Positions 8,430 through 16,915 of a stretch of DNA of 64,000 nt are shown here, piece after piece. Below the pieces are notes generated by a model, which had not been told where the DNA came from, did not search any database, and was given only the letters and a program-made list of their open reading frames with translations. A program made the position numbers and the translations under genes. The stretch is from positions 62,001 to 126,000 of the forward strand of contig CAZXFL010000004.1 of assembly GCA_964640385.1 (NCBI GenBank). The letters run 5' to 3'. The DNA is from JBBDIK01 sp964640385 (GTDB lineage Bacteria; Actinomycetota; UBA4738; JBBDHU01). How positions within the stretch are numbered: position 1 is the stretch's first letter; the number at the start of each line of letters is the position of its first letter.

Positions 8430-8435
8430 AGTCTA
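8430..8435 (-). promoter_or_regulatory. Putative -10 box (TAGACT) for ppdK
   Basis: TAGACT lies 42 nt before the ATG, leaving a leader of roughly 35 nt that includes the AAGGG ribosome-binding site. Confidence 0.4.
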
Positions 8436-8459
8436 CGAAAGGCAGCCGGCGACCGCCGC

Positions 8460-9794
8460 TCACGCCTGGCCGGCCGCGCCCGCGACCGCCACGAACGCAT
8501 CGAGCGTCGCGTTATCGGAGGCGAACACCGCGTCGACCCGATCGCCGTTCTGGGCAACGGCCACCGAGCGATCGCCGGCCCAGCTGCGCAGGGCATCGTC
8601 GAAGGCCGTCGCCTCGTGCTCACTGTCCCACACCGTGGACAGCGCTACGGCCGTTCGATCGCCCGAGGACCACGCTCGGTAGGTCCCCCCATCCCATCCG
8701 GCCGCCGCCTCGCGCGCCTGATCGGCGGGCAGTTCCAGCTCGAGCATCCGCGAGATCCAGTCCTCGCCCACCTCCATGACGTCGAGGTCGTGCCACCCTG
8801 AGCCGGCTCGCGTCCCCAGGTCGGGGATGTCGACCCGCCTCGGTGCATCCCGACCGAGGAGTTCCGGATGCAGCACCTGCTCGGTCGAGACCGGCAGGTC
8901 GGTGAGCACGTCGTCCACCGCCGCGTTCCCGCCATCGCCCGAGACGGCCATGATGAAGGTCATCCCATCCAGGTAGGGGAAGATCAGCTCGCCGGCCACG
9001 AACGGCGGCGTCCCGGGCGGGATCCCGCCGTCCGCCGCTAGGGCATCGTCGAAGATCTCCATCCGCTCCGGGGAGGTGAATCGCTCGCTCACTACGCTCA
9101 GCGACGTGAGCATCGCACTTCCCTCGACTGCCGCCAGTCCGGCTGCGAAGGCCTCGTCCCGGCATCGGCGATCGAGGTCATCAACCCGCGATATATCGAA
9201 GTGCTGATCCTCCAGGGCGTGGGTCAGCTCGTGTAGGAGGGTGAACCGCTCCAACGGGGATGGATCATCGGATCCCGTGAACACGAGCTTCTCGCTCGCC
9301 GGGTCGTAATAGCCGAGGACCTGACCGGCGAACAGCTCCGCGTACACCTTCCGAAGATCGGTTCCCTCCGGAACGACCCCCATCGTCTCCCAGGCCCGTG
9401 ACCGGTGATCGATGAGATCGCCCTCCAGCGCATCCTTGACCTGGCCCCGGACGCGGGTCGCCATCTCCGGCGATCCGATGGGCTCGGCATCGACCGGATC
9501 GAGGAACTCGAGCTCCCGGACGTCAGAGACCTGCTGCTGCGCCTCCGCGATCGCGGGCGGAACGGGGCCGCCGGCCTCTGGCTTGGGTCCCGAGGCGCCA
9601 CCTCCGTCGTCGCTCGGTGGCGGACATAGGCGAGCCAGTGCCTCGAACGCCGAGCCCCGACCCTCGAAGGTGAACCCGGACTCGGGGATGATGGAGCCGG
9701 ACGGAGAGCCTGGCGTCGCCGGCCCGGTCGGCGTGCACGCCGCCAGGATCAGCGCCACGAGCATGCGGGCGGCCGGCGCCGGCCGAGGGTTCAC
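8460..9794 (-). CDS. Lipoprotein with HExxH zinc-metalloprotease motif
   Basis: A 444-residue exported lipoprotein. The signal peptide ends in the lipobox LAAC with the acceptor cysteine at residue 20, followed by a Pro/Ser/Gly-rich linker. The domain has a gluzincin-like active site: HELTHALEDQH (zinc histidines 188 and 192, catalytic Glu 189) and a downstream AAVEGSAM in which Glu224 is the likely third ligand. The substrate is unknown. The GTG start was chosen because it overlaps the stop codon of the upstream gene in a GTGA arrangement and gives an arginine-containing n-region; an internal ATG at 9764 is an alternative. It is the third gene of a glyS-membrane protein-protease operon. Confidence 0.75.
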   Translation of the reverse strand: MNPRPAPAARMLVALILAACTPTGPATPGSPSGSIIPESGFTFEGRGSAFEALARLCPPPSDDGGGASGPKPEAGGPVPPAIAEAQQQVSDVRELEFLDPVDAEPIGSPEMATRVRGQVKDALEGDLIDHRSRAWETMGVVPEGTDLRKVYAELFAGQVLGYYDPASEKLVFTGSDDPSPLERFTLLHELTHALEDQHFDISRVDDLDRRCRDEAFAAGLAAVEGSAMLTSLSVVSERFTSPERMEIFDDALAADGGIPPGTPPFVAGELIFPYLDGMTFIMAVSGDGGNAAVDDVLTDLPVSTEQVLHPELLGRDAPRRVDIPDLGTRAGSGWHDLDVMEVGEDWISRMLELELPADQAREAAAGWDGGTYRAWSSGDRTAVALSTVWDSEHEATAFDDALRSWAGDRSVAVAQNGDRVDAVFASDNATLDAFVAVAGAAGQA

Positions 9795-10078
9795 TGACGA
9801 CGAGCGCGCAGACTCGAGACCGCGAGCACGATGGCGATGACGCTCAACACCACGACGAACCAGGAGAGCGACGTGGGCGATGTCGAGGCGTTCCGACGAA
9901 CCGCGCCGTATGCGAGCAGGGCTCCCGCCACGACCAACACGACGAACGACACCGCCCACAGACCGAGCCGTCCGGCCCCCGGAGCCGCGGCTCGCTCGTC
10001 CTCGAACAGGTCCTCCTCGTCGACATCCAGCTCGGCGTCCACCTCGTCGTCCAGATCCGCGTCCTCGTGCTCCGTCAT
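9791..10078 (-). CDS. Small two-helix membrane protein with acidic N-terminus
   Basis: A 95-residue protein. The first 35 residues are almost entirely acidic (Glu/Asp runs), followed by two transmembrane helices (about residues 40-60 and 68-88) separated by a short basic loop, and an RARRQ end. No known family. It is coupled by ATGA to glyS upstream and by GTGA to the metalloprotease lipoprotein downstream. It may therefore serve the protease rather than the synthetase; this is inference. Confidence 0.65.
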   Translation of the reverse strand: MTEHEDADLDDEVDAELDVDEEDLFEDERAAAPGAGRLGLWAVSFVVLVVAGALLAYGAVRRNASTSPTSLSWFVVVLSVIAIVLAVSSLRARRQ

Positions 10079-11385
10079 AGTCGTTCCTCCAGGTAGGCCG
10101 CCAGATCATCCGCCGGGATCCGGTCCTGTGCCATCGAATCGCGATCGCGCACGGTCACGGCGTGGTCCTCGAGGGAGTCGAAGTCCACGGTGACACAATA
10201 GGGCGTCCCGACCTCGTCCTGCCGCCGGTACCGGCGCCCGATCGAGCCGGCATCGTCGAAGTCGCACATCCAGTGGGTCTTGAGCAGATCGAATACGCGC
10301 CGGGCCTCAGGGGTCAGCGTCTCCTTGCGCGACAGCGGCAAGACGGCAACTTTGATGGGCGCGAGTTCTTTGTGGAGCTTGAGGATAGTCCGCTTCTCGA
10401 GTTCGCCCTTGGAGTTCGGCGCCTCTTCCACCCGGTAGGCATCCACCAAGAAGGCGAGGGTCGCCCGGTCGGCCCCGGCGGCCGTCTCGACCACGAACGG
10501 CACGTAGTGGTTGTCGTTCTCCTGATCGAAGTAGCGCAGATCCTCGCCACTGGCCTCCATGTGCGCGCGCAGGTCGAAGTCGGTCCGGTTGTGGACACCC
10601 TCCAGCTCGGACCAGCCGAACGGGAACTCGTACTCGATGTCGTGCGCTTCCTTCGCGTAGTGGGCGAGCTCGTCCGGTTCGTGTTGCCGGATCCGAACCT
10701 TCTCCGAACGGAGTCCGAGGTCCAGGCACCACTGGTGCCGGAGCTCGAGCCAATGCCGTAGGTGTTCATCTTCCGTCCCCGGCTCGACGAAGAACTGCAT
10801 CTCCATCTGCTCGAACTCGCGTGTACGGAAGGTGAAGTTGCCCGGGGTGATCTCGTTGCGGAACGACTTCCCGATCTGCGCGATACCGAACGGGACCTTC
10901 TTGCGGCTGGCCGCCTGCACCGTCGCGAAGTCGACGTAGATGCCCTGGGCGGTCTCGGGACGAAGGTACACCTGGTGCGCGTCGTCTTCGAGCGGCCCCA
11001 TGTGCGTCTTGAACATCAGATTGAACCGCCGCGGCTCGGACAGCTCGCCGCCGCACTCGGGACACTCGGGGACCTTGATGTGGTCGGCACGGAACCGGCG
11101 GCGGCACTCCTTGCACTCGACGAGCGGATCCGTGAACCCCTGGACGTGGCCGGACGTCTCCCACACCTTCGGCGACATCAGGATCGAGGAATCGAGCCCG
11201 ACGATATCCTCGCGCTCCTGCACCATCGAACGCCACCAGGCGTCCTTGACATTGCGCTTCAGCTCGACGCCGAGCGGGCCGTAGTCCCAGCACGAGCGCA
11301 GCCCGCCGTAGATCTCGCTGGACGGGAACACGATCCCTCGCCGCTTGGCGAGGGAGGTGATGGTCTCCATCAGGTCGGTGGCCAT
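10075..11385 (-). CDS. glyS: Glycine-tRNA ligase, dimeric class II type
   Basis: A 436-residue class II synthetase charging tRNA-Gly. It is the alpha2 (eukaryote/archaea-like) form that most actinobacteria use, not the alpha2beta2 form. Class II motifs are visible: YGPLGVELKRNVKDAWW in the N-terminal part, motif 2 around FRNEITPGNFTFRTREFEQME, and motif 3 near the C-terminal third, followed by the anticodon-binding domain ending with an EERL tail. A zinc-binding CxxC...CxxC module lies near residues 89-111 (VECKECRRRF ... PECPECGG). The ATG has a strong GGAGAGGAGG ribosome-binding site. It heads an operon with a small membrane protein and a metalloprotease lipoprotein. No T-box motif was found upstream. 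Confidence 0.95.
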   Translation of the reverse strand: MATDLMETITSLAKRRGIVFPSSEIYGGLRSCWDYGPLGVELKRNVKDAWWRSMVQEREDIVGLDSSILMSPKVWETSGHVQGFTDPLVECKECRRRFRADHIKVPECPECGGELSEPRRFNLMFKTHMGPLEDDAHQVYLRPETAQGIYVDFATVQAASRKKVPFGIAQIGKSFRNEITPGNFTFRTREFEQMEMQFFVEPGTEDEHLRHWLELRHQWCLDLGLRSEKVRIRQHEPDELAHYAKEAHDIEYEFPFGWSELEGVHNRTDFDLRAHMEASGEDLRYFDQENDNHYVPFVVETAAGADRATLAFLVDAYRVEEAPNSKGELEKRTILKLHKELAPIKVAVLPLSRKETLTPEARRVFDLLKTHWMCDFDDAGSIGRRYRRQDEVGTPYCVTVDFDSLEDHAVTVRDRDSMAQDRIPADDLAAYLEERL

Positions 11386-11617
11386 CGGGCCTCCTCTCCC
11401 GGCGACTGGCAGCCGCCGCTGGCGTGGTCCCCATCGTACCGGGAGGTCCGGCCGGAACCTGCCTCAAGGCTTCCCTCTCGCCGGCCGACTCCCTCCCCCA
11501 GCCTCGAACACGCCGGACGAACCCGACCGACACCCCGGTTGGCTCTACTCGGCCGCTCGCCCGACCTGGCACGAGCCTCCACCCGTCCGCGAGTCTTCTC
11601 GGTGGAAGGCGAACGCG

Positions 11618-11851
11618 GTGTCGTGGGGCCCAACCGTGAAGATCGTCCTGACGATCCTCACGGTGCTCTTCTGGGGGAGCATGGCCTTCTACTTCATCTT
11701 TTACCTGCCCCTCTACCTCGTGGGCGCAGTGCTCATGATCCGTTGGATCTGGGTGAGGGATATCGTCGACGACGCACGACGAGAGCACGGCAGCATCCTG
11801 GTCTTCAGGGGTATCAAGGAGATGCGGACCCGGAAGCGCCGACCGTCCTAG
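11618..11851 (+). CDS. Small membrane protein
   Basis: A 77-residue protein with two hydrophobic segments (VLTILTVLFWGSMAFYFIF and the following LPLYLVGAVLMIRWIW) and a basic C-terminus (RTRKRRPS), implying membrane insertion with the tail inside. Family unknown. The GTG was chosen because GGAAGG lies 8 nt upstream; a second in-frame GTG at 11636 is possible. Its TAG stop shares the tetranucleotide CTAG with the stop of uppS on the other strand. The 232 nt between glyS and this gene contain no convincing gene and must hold the divergent promoters. Confidence 0.55.
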   Translation: MSWGPTVKIVLTILTVLFWGSMAFYFIFYLPLYLVGAVLMIRWIWVRDIVDDARREHGSILVFRGIKEMRTRKRRPS

Positions 11852-12573
11852 AGACCGCCGAAGCGCCGCGAACGCTTCTGGAAGTCCCGGATCGCTTCGT
11901 AAAGGTGATCGCGATCGAAGTCGGGCCACAGCACCGGCGTGAACCACAGCTCGGAGTAGGCGCTCTCCCACAGCAGGAAGTTCGAGGGCCGCTGTTCGCC
12001 ACTGGTCCGGATGACCAGGTCCGGGTCGGGCAGATCGGGGTACTGGAACCGCGCCGAGATCGACTCCTCGGTGATCCGACCGCCGATCTTGCCGGCGTCG
12101 TGGTCCGCCAGGAGCTTCTTGACAGCGTCGACGACCTCCGCCCGGCCCCCGTAGTTGAACGCGACCGTCAACGTGAGATCCCGGTTGTGCCGGGTCATGG
12201 CCTCGGCTTCCTCGATCTCGCGGACCAACTTCTTGGGGAGACGCCGGTCGCGGCGTCCCATGAACCGGATCCGGACCCCCATGTCCCGCATCTGATCCCG
12301 CCGTGCGTTGAGGATCGTGCGGTTAAAGTTCAGCAGGAACTTGACCTCGCTCGGCGGCCGGCTCCAGTTCTCCGTCGAGAACGCGTAGACCGTCAGCCAG
12401 CGGACGCCGATCTCGAGGCACCCCTGAACGACGTCGAAGAGCACTTCCTCGCCGCGGGCATGCCCCTCGGTCCTGGGCAGGCCGCGCTGCTTGGCCCACC
12501 GGCCGTTGCCGTCCATCACGATGGCGACGTGCTGCGGGACGCGCTTGCGGTCGATGTCCGCGAGGAAACTCAC
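11848..12573 (-). CDS. uppS: Isoprenyl transferase (cis-prenyltransferase, undecaprenyl diphosphate synthase family)
   Basis: A 241-residue enzyme extending farnesyl or geranyl diphosphate with isopentenyl diphosphate units in cis, giving the polyprenyl carrier for cell-wall synthesis. It shows all conserved regions: HVAIVMDGNGRWAKQRG (catalytic Asp21), GHARGEE, TVYAFSTENWSRP, the FNYGGRAEVVDA region, and DLVIRTSGEQRPSNFLLWES. The GTG start overlaps the recO stop as GTGA, so the two are translationally coupled. In actinobacteria uppS normally follows recO, as here. In mycobacteria similar enzymes make decaprenyl chains, so the product length is uncertain. Confidence 0.95.
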   Translation of the reverse strand: MSFLADIDRKRVPQHVAIVMDGNGRWAKQRGLPRTEGHARGEEVLFDVVQGCLEIGVRWLTVYAFSTENWSRPPSEVKFLLNFNRTILNARRDQMRDMGVRIRFMGRRDRRLPKKLVREIEEAEAMTRHNRDLTLTVAFNYGGRAEVVDAVKKLLADHDAGKIGGRITEESISARFQYPDLPDPDLVIRTSGEQRPSNFLLWESAYSELWFTPVLWPDFDRDHLYEAIRDFQKRSRRFGGL

Positions 12574-13310
12574 GGCACGAGGCTGCCTTCGAGCATCGGC
12601 ATCGATCGCATCCGCCGCTCCAGGTAGAACTCGACGAACCCTGTCAGCACCGATGTGGCTGCGGCGCGGACCCGGGCATCGCGCTCACGAGCATCGGCGT
12701 CGGCCAGGTCGGCTGCAGCGAGTTCGGCCAACAGCGCGAGCACCTCCGCGGCGATCGGGCGCGCGCCGGCGTCCGCGCACGAGCCGCACACCGCGCCGCC
12801 CTGGCCGTTGGCGAACAGACGCGGGTCGCGGCTGCCGCACACCGCGCACGCCGTCAGGCTGGGGTGGAAACCCGACACCGACAGGAGCTTCAGCAGGTAG
12901 GACTCGGCGACGGCCGCGGGGTCCGGCGTTCCGGCGTCGAGCGCGCGCAAGCCGGAGAGGAGCAACAGGAAGAGCCGAACGTTCCGTTCGTGTTCCTCGG
13001 CGACCTTGTCGGCCGCCTCGAGCATCGTCTCCCCGGCCGCGAACCTCGACAGGTCTTCGGGAATCCCGCGATGTGCGGAGATGATCTCGGCCTGGGTCAC
13101 CGTGTCGAGCGCGCCGCGGCCCCGGTAGAGCATCAGCGAGACGTGGGTGAACGGCTCCAGCCGCGCGCCGAACCGGCTCTTCGTGCGGCGGATGCCCTTG
13201 GCGACACCCCGGACCTTGCCCGAGCCCTGCGTGAGGATGGTGACGATCTTGTCGGCCTCGCCCAGCTTGTGCGTCCGCAGGACGATGCCTTGTTCCTTGT
13301 AGGGGGGCAT
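12570..13310 (-). CDS. recO: DNA repair protein RecO
   Basis: A 246-residue protein helping RecF/RecR load RecA on gapped DNA. An N-terminal OB-fold begins MPPYKEQGIVLRTHKLGEA, nearly colinear with actinobacterial RecO. A helical region carries a four-cysteine zinc site (TACAVCGSRDP ... GAVCGSCADAG). The ATG at 13310 was preferred over the ATG 9 nt upstream for two reasons: it aligns with the family N-terminus, and a TACGAT box sits 7 nt before it. The gene is the first of a recO-uppS pair. The usual upstream neighbour era is not present; deoC occupies that place. Confidence 0.9.
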   Translation of the reverse strand: MPPYKEQGIVLRTHKLGEADKIVTILTQGSGKVRGVAKGIRRTKSRFGARLEPFTHVSLMLYRGRGALDTVTQAEIISAHRGIPEDLSRFAAGETMLEAADKVAEEHERNVRLFLLLLSGLRALDAGTPDPAAVAESYLLKLLSVSGFHPSLTACAVCGSRDPRLFANGQGGAVCGSCADAGARPIAAEVLALLAELAAADLADADARERDARVRAAATSVLTGFVEFYLERRMRSMPMLEGSLVP

Positions 13311-13317
13311 GGATGGC

Positions 13318-13323
13318 ATCGTA
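13318..13323 (-). promoter_or_regulatory. Putative -10 box (TACGAT) for recO
   Basis: TACGAT ends 7 nt before the recO ATG with no Shine-Dalgarno between them, suggesting a leaderless recO-uppS transcript. Confidence 0.45.
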
Positions 13324-13377
13324 GCGCCGCGAGGGACTGCGGTCGCCCACCTTCTGTGACGATCCTGTGGAGAGGAT

Positions 13378-14115
13378 TCAGCTAGCGAACTGCAGCAGAT
13401 CATCGAGGAGGTTCGAAGAACCGATCCTGAATCGCTCAGGGCGGGCCCACGAAGGTCCGAGCTCCTCCACGAGCAGATCCAGGTACCGCTGCGCTTCCTC
13501 GGCCTTGCGGATGCCGCCGGAGACCTTGATGCCGACCTCACGACCGGACTCTTGCCCGTACTGGCGCACGGCGTCCATCATCTGCCGTGCGGCGGAGAGC
13601 GTGGCGCCCTCGGGGAGGCTGCCGGTCGAGGTCTTGATGAAGTCACAGCCCGTCCGCATCGCAAGGAGCCCCGCCGGCTTGATCCATCCCGGGTCCGCCG
13701 CGCGCCCGGTCTCGAGGATCACCTTGAGGATGACCCCGCCGTCGCAAGCCGCGCGACACGCTTCGAGTTCGGCGACCGCCTGCTTCTCACGCCCGGGCAC
13801 CAGCGCCGATGGAGACAGCACGGTATCGATCTCCTGCGCTCCCGCACCGAGGGCCTTCCTGATGTCGGCGACCCTCCGCTCCGCCGTCGCCTTGCCGTCT
13901 GGGAACGCGTTGACGGTCGCCACGTGGACGGAACTCCCGAAGAGGACCTTACGGGCCTTGCTCAGGTGCCCCGGGAGGATACAGACAGCCGCAACCGAGG
14001 GCAGCCCCGGCGCCGGAGTCATCGCGCGTTCGCACATCGCGACGATCTCCTCGGCCGTGTCGTCCTCGCTCAGCGAGGTGAGATCGAGACACCGGAGGAG
14101 CAGCTCACCGTCCAT
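13378..14115 (-). CDS. deoC: Deoxyribose-phosphate aldolase
   Basis: A 245-residue class I aldolase cleaving 2-deoxyribose 5-phosphate to glyceraldehyde 3-phosphate and acetaldehyde. Diagnostic segments: the start SVAAVCILPGH, VATVNAFPDGK, QEIDTVLSPSA, ILKVILETG and CDFIKTSTG with the Schiff-base lysine at residue 161, then GIKVSGGIR. It starts 4 nt after the stop of the CNNM-family gene and ends 67 nt before recO. In many actinobacteria this slot holds cdd and/or era; deoC is a nucleoside-catabolic gene found with cdd elsewhere, so it may be a remnant of that nucleotide-salvage neighbourhood. Confidence 0.93.
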   Translation of the reverse strand: MDGELLLRCLDLTSLSEDDTAEEIVAMCERAMTPAPGLPSVAAVCILPGHLSKARKVLFGSSVHVATVNAFPDGKATAERRVADIRKALGAGAQEIDTVLSPSALVPGREKQAVAELEACRAACDGGVILKVILETGRAADPGWIKPAGLLAMRTGCDFIKTSTGSLPEGATLSAARQMMDAVRQYGQESGREVGIKVSGGIRKAEEAQRYLDLLVEELGPSWARPERFRIGSSNLLDDLLQFAS

Positions 14116-14119
14116 CCGC

Positions 14120-15388
14120 CTAATCCGAGCCCACCTCGGCTTCGGCCCGCTCCTCTTCGAGGAGCCGAGTGATGTGGACCTTGGCGATACGCCGACCCTG
14201 GACCTTTTCCGCGCGGAACTTCAATCCCTGGAAACTGACCTCCTGCCCTTCGGCCGGGATGTCACCGATCAGGTTCAGCATCAGACCCGCGACCGTGTCC
14301 CATTCGTCGTCCGGCAGCTCGACTCCCAGCGTCTCGTTCAGCTCGTCGATCGGCAGCCGACCGTTGACCAGGTACGAGTCCTCGCCGACCGGCTTGATGT
14401 TCTCCTCTTCGACGTCGTACTCGTCCGCGATCTCGCCGACGAGTTCCTCGAGCAGGTCCTCCAGCGTGATCAGTCCGGTGAGCGAGCCGTGCTCGTCGTA
14501 GACCAGTGCGATGTGGAACTTCTCCTTTTGCATCTGCGGCAACAGGTCCGCCGCCTTCTTCGTCTCCGGGACCCAGTGCGCCTCGCGGACGATGTCGTCC
14601 AGGGGTATATCGCTCTCGTCTTGGTGGAGCGCCTTGAGCACGTCCTTCGCGTAGGCCATCCCGACGATCTCGTCCAGCGTCTCCTTGTAGACCGGCACGC
14701 GCGAGTAGCCGTGCTGCAGCACCAGCTCCTGCACATCACGGAGCGTCTGGGTGTTCTCGATCGCGGTGATGTCGGGCCGCGGCACCATGACCTCGCGGGC
14801 GATCGTGTCCCCGAACTCGAAGATCGAGTGGATCAGCTTGCGCTCACCCTCCTCGATCGAGCCCTCCTCGCTGCCGACCTCGGCCATCGTTCGGATCTCT
14901 TCCTCCGAAACGAACGGACCGGCCTTGAGCCCCTTGCCAGGCAGCAGGACGTTGGCGATGCCGATCAGGGCCTTCGTGGGCAGCGCGAGCGCGCGCCCGA
15001 GCCAGTAGACGAGCGGCGCAAGGAGCAACGCCATGCGATCGGAGTGCAACACCCCGAAAGTCTTGGACATCGCCTCGACAAGGACGAAGTACAGCAACGT
15101 GAACCCGATCGAGAGCAACGCGACCCCCAGGCTCGCGAAGTAGTAGTCGGCCAAGATCGCGATGATGATCGCCGAGCCGTTCTGCGCGATCATCACCGCG
15201 AGGTAGATGGGGTTGAGCGCGCGGGGCGGATCTTCTTCGAGCTTGACGAGGATCTCGGCGTTGCGGCGTTTGTCTTCGGCCATCGCCAGTGCACGAACCC
15301 GCGTCATCCGCGTGAGCGAGGCTTCCGCCATTGCCAGGAGCGAACCGAGGATCACGAGCACGACGACGGCACCCCAGAGCCAGATCAC
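14120..15388 (-). CDS. CNNM/CorC-HlyC family protein with CBS pair
   Basis: A 422-residue membrane protein. The N-terminal CNNM domain has four hydrophobic segments (starting VIWLWGAVVVLVILGSLLAMAEASLTR, with the characteristic MAEASLTR helix end). Then comes a tandem CBS pair (REVMVPRPDITAIE ... YSRVPVYKETLDEIVGMAY ... GLITLEDLLEELVGEI) and a C-terminal CorC/HlyC transporter-associated domain. The family is linked to magnesium or other divalent cation efflux and was historically called haemolysin C. The GTG start forms a GTGA overlap with the ybeY stop, which is preferred over longer in-frame starts lying inside ybeY. The phoH-ybeY-CNNM order is conserved in actinobacteria. Confidence 0.88.
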   Translation of the reverse strand: MIWLWGAVVVLVILGSLLAMAEASLTRMTRVRALAMAEDKRRNAEILVKLEEDPPRALNPIYLAVMIAQNGSAIIIAILADYYFASLGVALLSIGFTLLYFVLVEAMSKTFGVLHSDRMALLLAPLVYWLGRALALPTKALIGIANVLLPGKGLKAGPFVSEEEIRTMAEVGSEEGSIEEGERKLIHSIFEFGDTIAREVMVPRPDITAIENTQTLRDVQELVLQHGYSRVPVYKETLDEIVGMAYAKDVLKALHQDESDIPLDDIVREAHWVPETKKAADLLPQMQKEKFHIALVYDEHGSLTGLITLEDLLEELVGEIADEYDVEEENIKPVGEDSYLVNGRLPIDELNETLGVELPDDEWDTVAGLMLNLIGDIPAEGQEVSFQGLKFRAEKVQGRRIAKVHITRLLEEERAEAEVGSD

Positions 15389-15828
15389 GGGACCTTCACC
15401 CCGCTGTAGCGTTCCTGGCGTGCCCACATCTCGGCCCGCTCGTCGTCGGCTTCGTGGTCGAAACCGAGCAGGTGCAGGATGCCGTGGGTCAGCAGGAGCC
15501 GGATCTCGGCGTCGGCATCGCCCGGGTTGTTCGCCGCTGCGACCGACGGCGCGATCACGACGTCTCCGAGTACGCGTCTCCCATCCTCGGTCGCGGTGTC
15601 CTCGTCCTGCGGGAATGAGAGCACGTCGGTCGGGCCGTGTTCGTCCGTGTACCGCTCGTGGAGCTTTGCGATCTCATCGGGCCCGACGAAGGACACCGAG
15701 AGCTCCGAAACCTCGGCACCTTCGCCGGCCAGGCAGCGCTGTGCCAGCTCGACGAGTCGTTCCGTGTCGATGGGGCGGTCCTGGCGGTCGGAGATGAGGA
15801 CCGTTGGTAACGGCACCGCGTCAGTCAC
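15385..15828 (-). CDS. ybeY: Endoribonuclease YbeY (rRNA maturation factor)
   Basis: A 147-residue zinc endoribonuclease used in 16S rRNA 3'-end processing and ribosome quality control. The signature HGILHLLGFDHE supplies three zinc histidines in the H3xH5H pattern, preceded by the conserved PTDVLSFPQ segment and the LGDVVIAP strand. The GTG start overlaps the phoH stop by 8 nt and its own stop overlaps the next gene, so phoH, ybeY and the CNNM gene form a tightly coupled operon. Confidence 0.95.
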   Translation of the reverse strand: MTDAVPLPTVLISDRQDRPIDTERLVELAQRCLAGEGAEVSELSVSFVGPDEIAKLHERYTDEHGPTDVLSFPQDEDTATEDGRRVLGDVVIAPSVAAANNPGDADAEIRLLLTHGILHLLGFDHEADDERAEMWARQERYSGVKVP

Positions 15829-16777
15829 CGGCCTGCGCCCTTCCCTCGACGTGGCGTCGATAGGCCTCCACGATGTCCTGCACGATCCGGTGCCGGACGA
15901 CGTCGCGTGCCCCGAGGTTCACGAACGACACGCCCTCGATGTCCTCGAGGATGTCTACGACCTCCATGAGCCCCGATCGCTGTGCCGGCGGCAGGTCGGT
16001 CTGCGTCACGTCGCCGTTCACGACCGCCTTGGATCCGAACCCGAGCCGCGTCAGGAACATCTTCATCTGTTCGGGTGAGGTGTTCTGCGCTTCGTCCAGG
16101 ATGATGAAGGAGTCGTTCAAGGTTCGCCCGCGCATGTACGCCAGCGGCGCAACCTCGACGGTCCCTCGCTCCATCAGCCGTGGCAACGCCTCTGCGTCGC
16201 TCATCTCGTAGAGGGCATCGTACAGCGGGCGCATGTAGGGGTCGACCTTCTCAGCCAGGGTCCCCGGAAGGAACCCGAGCCGTTCCCCCGCCTCCACGGC
16301 CGGGCGCGTGAGGATGATGCGTGAGACCTCCTTGTCCTGCAGCGAGCGGATCGCCGAGGCCACGGCGAGGTAACTCTTGCCGGTCCCGGCCGGACCGATG
16401 CCGAACGTCAGCGTCGAGCGCCGGATCGCGTCGACGTAGCGCTTCTGTCCGGCGGTGCGCGGCGCGATGGCCTTGCCGCGCCGGGTCAGGATCACGTCGC
16501 CAAGCACCTCGGAGGGTTTGAGCCCCTCGCCCTTGATGAGTTCGATCGTCTGACCGACCGATGTCGCGGTGAGCGATTGCTCGCGCCCGAGCAGCGCGAG
16601 GAGCTCCTCGAACAGTTGGGCGACCATGTCCGCCTCCTCCTGGTCGCCGGAGACGGTGATCTCGTTCCCGCGAACCAGGATCTGGGTATCGAAGGCAGCC
16701 TCGACCAGCTTGAGGAGTTCGTCCCGTTCGCCGAGCAGCCCAACCATGGACCGACTGCCCGGAACGAGGATCTTCAC
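15821..16777 (-). CDS. PhoH-like P-loop ATPase
   Basis: A 318-residue cytoplasmic PhoH family protein, probably an RNA-acting ATPase working with YbeY. An N-terminal KH-like region (to about residue 100) precedes the PhoH domain with Walker A GPAGTGKS at residues 128-135, ILTRPAVEAGERLGFLPG, MRGRTLNDSFIILDEAQN (Walker B) and FLTRLGFGSKAVVNGDVTQ. The chosen GTG aligns with family N-termini and lies downstream of a hairpin followed by T4. A longer frame opening at 16894 would place that hairpin inside the coding region. The start is therefore the least certain part of this entry. Confidence 0.9.
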   Translation of the reverse strand: MKILVPGSRSMVGLLGERDELLKLVEAAFDTQILVRGNEITVSGDQEEADMVAQLFEELLALLGREQSLTATSVGQTIELIKGEGLKPSEVLGDVILTRRGKAIAPRTAGQKRYVDAIRRSTLTFGIGPAGTGKSYLAVASAIRSLQDKEVSRIILTRPAVEAGERLGFLPGTLAEKVDPYMRPLYDALYEMSDAEALPRLMERGTVEVAPLAYMRGRTLNDSFIILDEAQNTSPEQMKMFLTRLGFGSKAVVNGDVTQTDLPPAQRSGLMEVVDILEDIEGVSFVNLGARDVVRHRIVQDIVEAYRRHVEGRAQAGD

Positions 16778-16837
16778 CTGCGTGGAGGCTTTCGCCAAGC
16801 GCGCTCTGCCGGGGCCTCGCCCCGTCCCTCCTGTTGG

Positions 16838-16863
16838 AAAAGGGGTCGCTTCACGGCGACCCC
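16838..16863 (-). terminator. Hairpin with T-run between the HIT gene and phoH
   Basis: On the minus strand GGGGTCGC, a 6-nt loop and GCGACCCC form a perfect 8-bp stem immediately followed by TTTT. This is the best intrinsic-terminator shape in the window and fits termination or attenuation after the HIT gene, upstream of phoH. Confidence 0.6.
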
Positions 16864-16915
16864 GGACTGCACCTGTGATGGTACCAAGGGTCACGCTCGT
16901 GATGGAAGCCCGCGC

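Noticed and set aside
11345..11617. Longer N-terminal extension of the small membrane protein
   Set aside because: The extension would overlap the start of glyS and has a Pro/Arg-rich non-protein-like composition; a Shine-Dalgarno fits the GTG at 11618.
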